Assembly: GCA_964491375.1 (NCBI GenBank)
Contig: CAZBGL010000349.1
Span: 1 to 10,109, forward strand
Source: CAZBGL01 sp964491375
Lineage (GTDB): Bacteria; Desulfobacterota; Deferrisomatia; Deferrisomatales; Deferrisomataceae
Reading direction: 5' to 3'
DNA: 10,109 nucleotides
In this document: piece after piece, positions 6,969 to 10,109 of the stretch
Numbering within the stretch: the stretch's first letter is position 1
Layout of the letters: every line of letters begins with the position of its first letter
The notes under the pieces: generated by a model
What the model was told of the DNA's origin: nothing
Database searches by the model: none
The model's input: the letters and a program-made list of their open reading frames with translations, nothing else
Program-made: the position numbers and the translations under genes

Positions 6969-8447
6969 TCACGCGCCCCGGGCCAGGCCGAGGGCCGCCA
7001 GGTCCGCGAGCGTGGCCAGGCTCTCCACCTCGTCGTCCGAGAACGGCTCGTCCCCGGGATCTCGGTCGGCGTACAGGATCCCCTGGGGCTTCCCTTCCGG
7101 CCCGAACGGGAGCAGCGCGAACGACGGGCTGTCGAACACCGCGTTCTCCTCCGGGGTCATCAGGCGTGCGAAGTAGGGAAGGTCCCGGTCGAACACGGCC
7201 ACCGGCTGTCCCTGCTCCACGGCCATCCCGAGCAGCCCGCTGCCCGGATCCAGGCGGGCCAGCCCCTCGAGGAACGGCGGGGTCACGTCGCCCTCTGCGG
7301 CCACCACCCCGAGCCGACGCGGGCGCCCCCGGACCCGGCACGCCACCGCCCGGGAGGCCCCGGCCACGCCGCGGCACGCCCTGAGCACCCGCCGCACCAC
7401 GGCCCCGGGCTCCGCCCCCCGGAGCAGCAGCCCGTGGATCTCCCGCACCGCCGCCAGCTCGGCCTCCTGGCGCTCGGCCCGCCGGCGGGCGGCCTCGTGG
7501 TCGGCGAACGCCTGCTGGAGCCTCTGGTTCTCCTGTTCCACCCAAAGGGTGTAGGTCTCCAGGTCCTCCACCTTGAGGTCGAAGAACTCCGCGTACGTGC
7601 CGATCCGGGACGGCACCTCCTGGAGCATGGCGAGCAGCAGCCCCACGGGCTTGCGCACCACCCGGGCCATGGCCGAGGCCAGGTTCCGGGGGGGCTCGTC
7701 GGACGCCCACAGGGGCTCGGCCAGGGCCTTGCCCACCGATGCCAGGAACGCCAGCCGGTCCCCCCGGTCCGGGGGGGGAGACGAGAAATGACGGTGGTGG
7801 TGCTCGATGGCCCGGACGAGCACCTCGGGCAGCTCCCACCGCCGGGCCAGCTCGGCGCCTACCTCCACGTGGTTCACCCCGAACGCACGGGCCTCCTCCC
7901 GCAGGAGCGCCGGCCCCCTCACGGACCCGTCGTAGACCCGGGAGGCGGTCCGGGGGTCGTGCTCCGCCAGCACGAGCTTGCCCACGTCGTGGAGCAGGCC
8001 GGCAACGAACGCTTCCTCGGGCACCTCGTACCGGAGCAGCCCGGCCAGCTCCTGGCACACCACGGCCGTGGCCACCGCGTGGATCCAGAACGACCGGAGG
8101 ACCTGCCCCCCCCGCCGGAGGGCCGACAGCAGTTGGTACGCACCCAGTCCCACCGCGATGGCCCGCACCGACTCGAACCCCAGGAGGATGACGGCCCTCG
8201 ACACGGTGGTGACCCGCTGGGAGCTCACCCCGTACCGGGCCGAGTTGGCCACCCGCAGAACCTTCATGGTGAGCGCCTGGTCCTTCAGGATCACCTCGGC
8301 CAGGTCGGCCGCGCTCGAGGTGGGGTCCGAGGCCACCCGGGACACGCCCACCAGCACCTGGGGCAGGCTGGGCAGCTCTTTCAACCCGTCCAGGAACGCG
8401 AACCGGTCCTCCCCCCGGCCGTCGTTCCTTGGTCTCTTCTTGGTCAT
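6969..8447 (-). CDS. HDOD domain signalling protein with C-terminal GAF domain
   Basis: HDOD proteins are relatives of HD phosphohydrolases that act in signalling, often linked to motility, cyclic di-GMP or cell-cycle control; none has a simple general reaction. This 492-residue protein has the HDOD domain at about 18-220, opening with ELPSLPQV, then VLRVANSARYG and the core AGLLHDVGKLVL in which His153-Asp154 are kept, and a later EHHHRH (215-220). A charged heptad-like helix at about 298-338 probably forms a coiled coil. A GAF domain (about 340-488) ends in GILYADRDPGDEPFSDDEVE, a typical GAF finish. The frame stays open upstream, but the ATG at 8447 overlaps the stop of the preceding HDOD gene as ATGA, which marks it as the translationally coupled start. 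No transmembrane segment is evident, so it is likely cytoplasmic. The GAF ligand is unknown. Two 8-base homopolymer runs lie inside the gene (7771-7778 and 8106-8113). Confidence 0.9.
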   Translation of the reverse strand: MTKKRPRNDGRGEDRFAFLDGLKELPSLPQVLVGVSRVASDPTSSAADLAEVILKDQALTMKVLRVANSARYGVSSQRVTTVSRAVILLGFESVRAIAVGLGAYQLLSALRRGGQVLRSFWIHAVATAVVCQELAGLLRYEVPEEAFVAGLLHDVGKLVLAEHDPRTASRVYDGSVRGPALLREEARAFGVNHVEVGAELARRWELPEVLVRAIEHHHRHFSSPPPDRGDRLAFLASVGKALAEPLWASDEPPRNLASAMARVVRKPVGLLLAMLQEVPSRIGTYAEFFDLKVEDLETYTLWVEQENQRLQQAFADHEAARRRAERQEAELAAVREIHGLLLRGAEPGAVVRRVLRACRGVAGASRAVACRVRGRPRRLGVVAAEGDVTPPFLEGLARLDPGSGLLGMAVEQGQPVAVFDRDLPYFARLMTPEENAVFDSPSFALLPFGPEGKPQGILYADRDPGDEPFSDDEVESLATLADLAALGLARGA

Positions 8448-9262
8448 GGCCCGGAACCTTCCTCTGCCAGGCCGGAACGCACGGCCTCGCACACCGCTTC
8501 GAACAGCTCTTCGCTCGCCCCGAGGGCCTCGAGACCGCCGGGCCTCGGGCCGGGCGCCCTCCCCACGCCGGGCGCGATCTCCTCCACCAGCCAGTCCGCC
8601 CCCTTCACCAGGAGCCCCAGCCCCCGGGGGGACGCCTCGTGGTGGCCGGTCACGGCCTCGCCGATCGAGCCCGGGATCTCCCAGCGCTCCAGCAGGAGCC
8701 CTCCTAGCTCCGCGTGGTCGAACCCCAGGGCCTCCCGCTCGCCCTCCGTATCCACGTGCCGGTCGTACAGCCCGGGGAACCGGACCGCGATCACGCCCTT
8801 GCCCACGTCGTGGAACAGTCCCGCCAGGAACGCCTCCTCCGGATCGAAGCGCACGGTGCGGCGCACCCGGCGCGCCCACTCCCGGCAGGCCAGCCCCACC
8901 CCGTAGCAGTGGAGCCACAGGGGTTCGGCCACCCGCCCCGCTCGCGAGAGCAGCCGATGGACGGCCGACCCCAGCACCAGGGTGTGCACGGTCTTGAACC
9001 CCAGGAGCACGATGGCGCCGCTCAGGGTCTTCACCTCCCGGGCCCTCCGGTAGTAGGCGGAGTTGGCCAGCCGAAGCACCCGCAGGGCGAGGCCCGGATC
9101 CCGGGACAGCACCCGCTCCAGCTCCTCGGGCTCGGTGGAGGGGTCGGCCATCATGGCCAGGGCCTGCTGGGCCACCGAGGGCAGGGAGGGAAGGTCCTCG
9201 ATCGTCTTGGCCACCCGTTCCGCGAGGTCTTCCGGCAAGGCGGCGCTCCTCCGGGAATCCAC
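8444..9262 (-). CDS. HDOD domain protein, single-domain
   Basis: This 272-residue protein is mostly one HDOD domain (about 20-212) of the kind used as a signalling or scaffold module. It shows IEDLPSLPSV, VLRLANSAYYRRA, AIVLLGFKTVHTLVLG, the core AGLFHDVGKGVIAV (His151-Asp152) and GHHE (206-209), then a short tail. It matches the HDOD domain of the downstream gene block by block but is clearly diverged, so the pair looks like an old duplication. Start choice is uncertain. The open frame reaches back to an ATG at 9403, but that lies before a terminator at 9355-9380 and gives a low-complexity, Arg-rich leader. I chose the GTG at 9262, with GGAGAG 5 bases upstream. A TTG at 9238 with a stronger GGAGGAG 7 bases upstream (9246-9252) is a good alternative, giving 264 residues. 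Confidence 0.87.
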   Translation of the reverse strand: MDSRRSAALPEDLAERVAKTIEDLPSLPSVAQQALAMMADPSTEPEELERVLSRDPGLALRVLRLANSAYYRRAREVKTLSGAIVLLGFKTVHTLVLGSAVHRLLSRAGRVAEPLWLHCYGVGLACREWARRVRRTVRFDPEEAFLAGLFHDVGKGVIAVRFPGLYDRHVDTEGEREALGFDHAELGGLLLERWEIPGSIGEAVTGHHEASPRGLGLLVKGADWLVEEIAPGVGRAPGPRPGGLEALGASEELFEAVCEAVRSGLAEEGSGP

Positions 9263-9278
9263 GGCGTCTCTCCGAGCC

Positions 9279-9306
9279 CTATCGGAGGGCCGGCCCCGGC
9301 CCTTGA
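9279..9306 (-). promoter_or_regulatory. Sigma-28-like promoter candidate of the HDOD operon, with dyad in the spacer
   Basis: Reading the - strand, TCAAG (9306-9302) is followed after 15 bases by TCCGATAG (9286-9279). This resembles flagellar sigma-28 (FliA) promoters, TAAA or TCAAG near -35 and GCCGATAA near -10, although the spacing is about one base longer than usual. The spacer is filled by a perfect inverted repeat with 8-bp arms, AGGGCCGG-CC-CCGGCCCT on the + strand (9286-9303), possibly an operator. It lies between the vapC terminator and the HDOD start, where a promoter is required. The leader would be very short for the GTG start, and fits the TTG start better. Motif matching by eye only. 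Confidence 0.3.
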
Positions 9307-9354
9307 GCCGCCTGTCCCGCCGTGTCGTCAGAACGGGGCATCTTGTGCGGTCCG

Positions 9355-9380
9355 AAAAAAGCGCCCTCGTGTGGGCGCTT
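9355..9380 (-). terminator. Intrinsic terminator of the toxin-antitoxin operon
   Basis: On the - strand AAGCGCCC, loop ACACGA, GGGCGCTT form an 8-bp perfect stem followed by a run of T (complement of the A run 9355-9360, with the two stem T residues before it). It lies 66 bases after the vapC stop and about 93 bases before the HDOD start, so the toxin-antitoxin and HDOD genes are separate transcription units despite sharing a strand. Confidence 0.88.
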
Positions 9381-9445
9381 CGTGGTGGGCCGATGTGCTG
9401 CACCGACCGAGGTGTACGGCGAGCCGTCCACGGCCCCGCGAACGA

Positions 9446-9841
9446 TCACCACACCGTGTGCACATAAGGGTACGCCTGGAGTCTGGCATCCTTGGTAATG
9501 AGTCGAGCCTTTTTCTCCAAGGCTGTTGCCACGATGATTCGATCCGCAGGATCGGGATGGAGAAGGCCGGGCAGGTTCACGGACCGCAGCGCGATCGCAG
9601 GGTCCACCGGGACGAATCGAAGCCCTGGTACCGCCTCGCATCGGGTGACCCACTCCTCCACGGGAATGGTCAACACAAGGCGTCCCCTGACCACGAGCAT
9701 GGCCACCTCCCACACGCTGATCGAGGAGACCAGCACCCCGTCCCCGCTGCGGGCCTTCTCGATCGCAAGCCGCGCAGGAGCGGAAAGGCGGCCCGGATCG
9801 CTCACCCACCAAACCCATACATGGGTGTCGAGCAGCGTCAC
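9446..9841 (-). CDS. vapC: PIN-domain toxin ribonuclease, VapC family
   Basis: VapC toxins are Mg-dependent ribonucleases that block translation by cutting tRNA or rRNA, and are held inactive by their antitoxin. The 131-residue length is typical. The acidic active-site residues of the PIN fold are all visible: Asp5 in LLDTHVW, Glu45 in SVWEVAML, Asp100 in HPDPADRIIVATA and Asp118 in LITKDARL. The start is a GTG overlapping the antitoxin stop as GTGA, a 4-base overlap giving translational coupling, so toxin is made only after antitoxin. The LLDTHVWVWW opening belongs to the PIN subgroup usually paired with Phd/YefM-like antitoxins, which agrees with the gene upstream. Its codons are visibly less G+C-biased than the fad genes, which fits transfer. 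The RNA target cannot be read from sequence. Confidence 0.94.
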   Translation of the reverse strand: MTLLDTHVWVWWVSDPGRLSAPARLAIEKARSGDGVLVSSISVWEVAMLVVRGRLVLTIPVEEWVTRCEAVPGLRFVPVDPAIALRSVNLPGLLHPDPADRIIVATALEKKARLITKDARLQAYPYVHTVW

Positions 9842-10074
9842 CGGAGGGCCTCCCAGTCCTCCGCGGCCACGGGCTCCGTGGGGGCCTCGTACCGCACCAC
9901 GGTACCCCGGAGCGAGGCGAGCGGGTCGGGGTCCGCGCTCCGGTACGGGATGATCTTCGCAACCGGCCGCCCCCGGTCCGTGATCACCAGTTCCTCGCCC
10001 GTTTCTTCCACGCGCCGCAGGTAGGCCAAAAGCTTCGGCTTGAGCTCGGACTTGGAAACCACCGTTCCACCCAT
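9838..10074 (-). CDS. Phd/YefM-family antitoxin, partner of VapC
   Basis: The 78-residue protein would bind and neutralise the PIN toxin and repress its own operon. The N-terminal half (SKSELKPKLLAYLRRVEETG, then ELVITDRGRPVAKIIPY) is the usual Phd/YefM DNA-binding and dimerisation domain: a helix followed by the strand motif ITxRGRPVAxI. The C-terminal tail, from about residue 50, contains PLASLRGTVVRYEAPTEPV and an acidic end, and is the likely toxin-binding segment that folds on contact. The ATG at 10074 has a GGAGGGAG ribosome binding site a few bases upstream. The gene order antitoxin then toxin and the GTGA overlap are standard for type II pairs. Many databases would call it vapB. The promoter probably lies at or beyond the window edge; only 35 bases upstream are visible. 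Confidence 0.9.
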   Translation of the reverse strand: MGGTVVSKSELKPKLLAYLRRVEETGEELVITDRGRPVAKIIPYRSADPDPLASLRGTVVRYEAPTEPVAAEDWEALR

Positions 10075-10109
10075 CGTTCTCCCTCCAATATGCCCCTAGT
10101 CACATTACC

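Noticed and set aside
7434..8906. Long + strand open frame opposite the HDOD genes
   Set aside because: It is the complementary shadow of two recognisable HDOD genes; its His/Gln/Pro-rich translation shows no domain.
8448..8918. Upstream extension of the HDOD-GAF protein to a 649-residue form
   Set aside because: The extra residues are read out of frame through the preceding HDOD gene and look like noise. The ATGA overlap at 8444-8447 marks the real start.
9279..9962. - strand open frame overlapping vapC in another frame
   Set aside because: The vapC frame has complete PIN motifs and a coupled start, while this one has low-complexity Arg/Gly sequence and spans the terminator.

Overview
The window is G+C-rich, with third codon positions almost all G or C. 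It comes from a Gram-negative bacterium, because it encodes an outer-membrane FadL porin and a lipoprotein with an outer-membrane-type signal. The gene set (Bacillus-style fadNAE order, tandem HDOD proteins, very high G+C) suggests a deltaproteobacterium in the broad sense (Desulfobacterota or Myxococcota). That placement is inference; no phylogenetic marker is present.

Positions 1-3477 (+ strand) hold the end of a beta-oxidation operon. It contains the 3' end of a FadN-type 3-hydroxyacyl-CoA dehydrogenase/enoyl-CoA hydratase, a complete thiolase (fadA) and a long, VLCAD-like acyl-CoA dehydrogenase (fadE). It closes with a strong intrinsic terminator at 3483-3521. Positions 3607-6928 (+ strand) hold a second two-gene unit: a VolA-like surface lipase lipoprotein and a FadL-type fatty-acid channel. 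This unit ends at a hairpin at 6939-6964. Read together, the five genes form a lipid-scavenging pathway: the lipase frees fatty acids at the cell surface, FadL brings them across the outer membrane, and FadN, FadA and FadE oxidise them to acetyl-CoA. No acyl-CoA synthetase or electron-transfer flavoprotein gene is in the window.

Positions 6969-9262 (- strand, convergent with fadL) hold two HDOD signalling proteins joined by an ATGA stop/start overlap. The upstream one is a bare HDOD protein. The downstream one is HDOD plus coiled coil plus GAF. A sigma-28-like promoter candidate with a perfect dyad in its spacer lies just upstream.

Positions 9446-10074 (- strand) hold a type II toxin-antitoxin pair, a Phd/YefM-like antitoxin followed by a PIN-domain VapC toxin with a GTGA overlap. 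A clear terminator at 9355-9380 separates it from the HDOD operon. There is no stretch over 300 bases without a gene. I saw no RNA genes, insertion sequences or CRISPR arrays.
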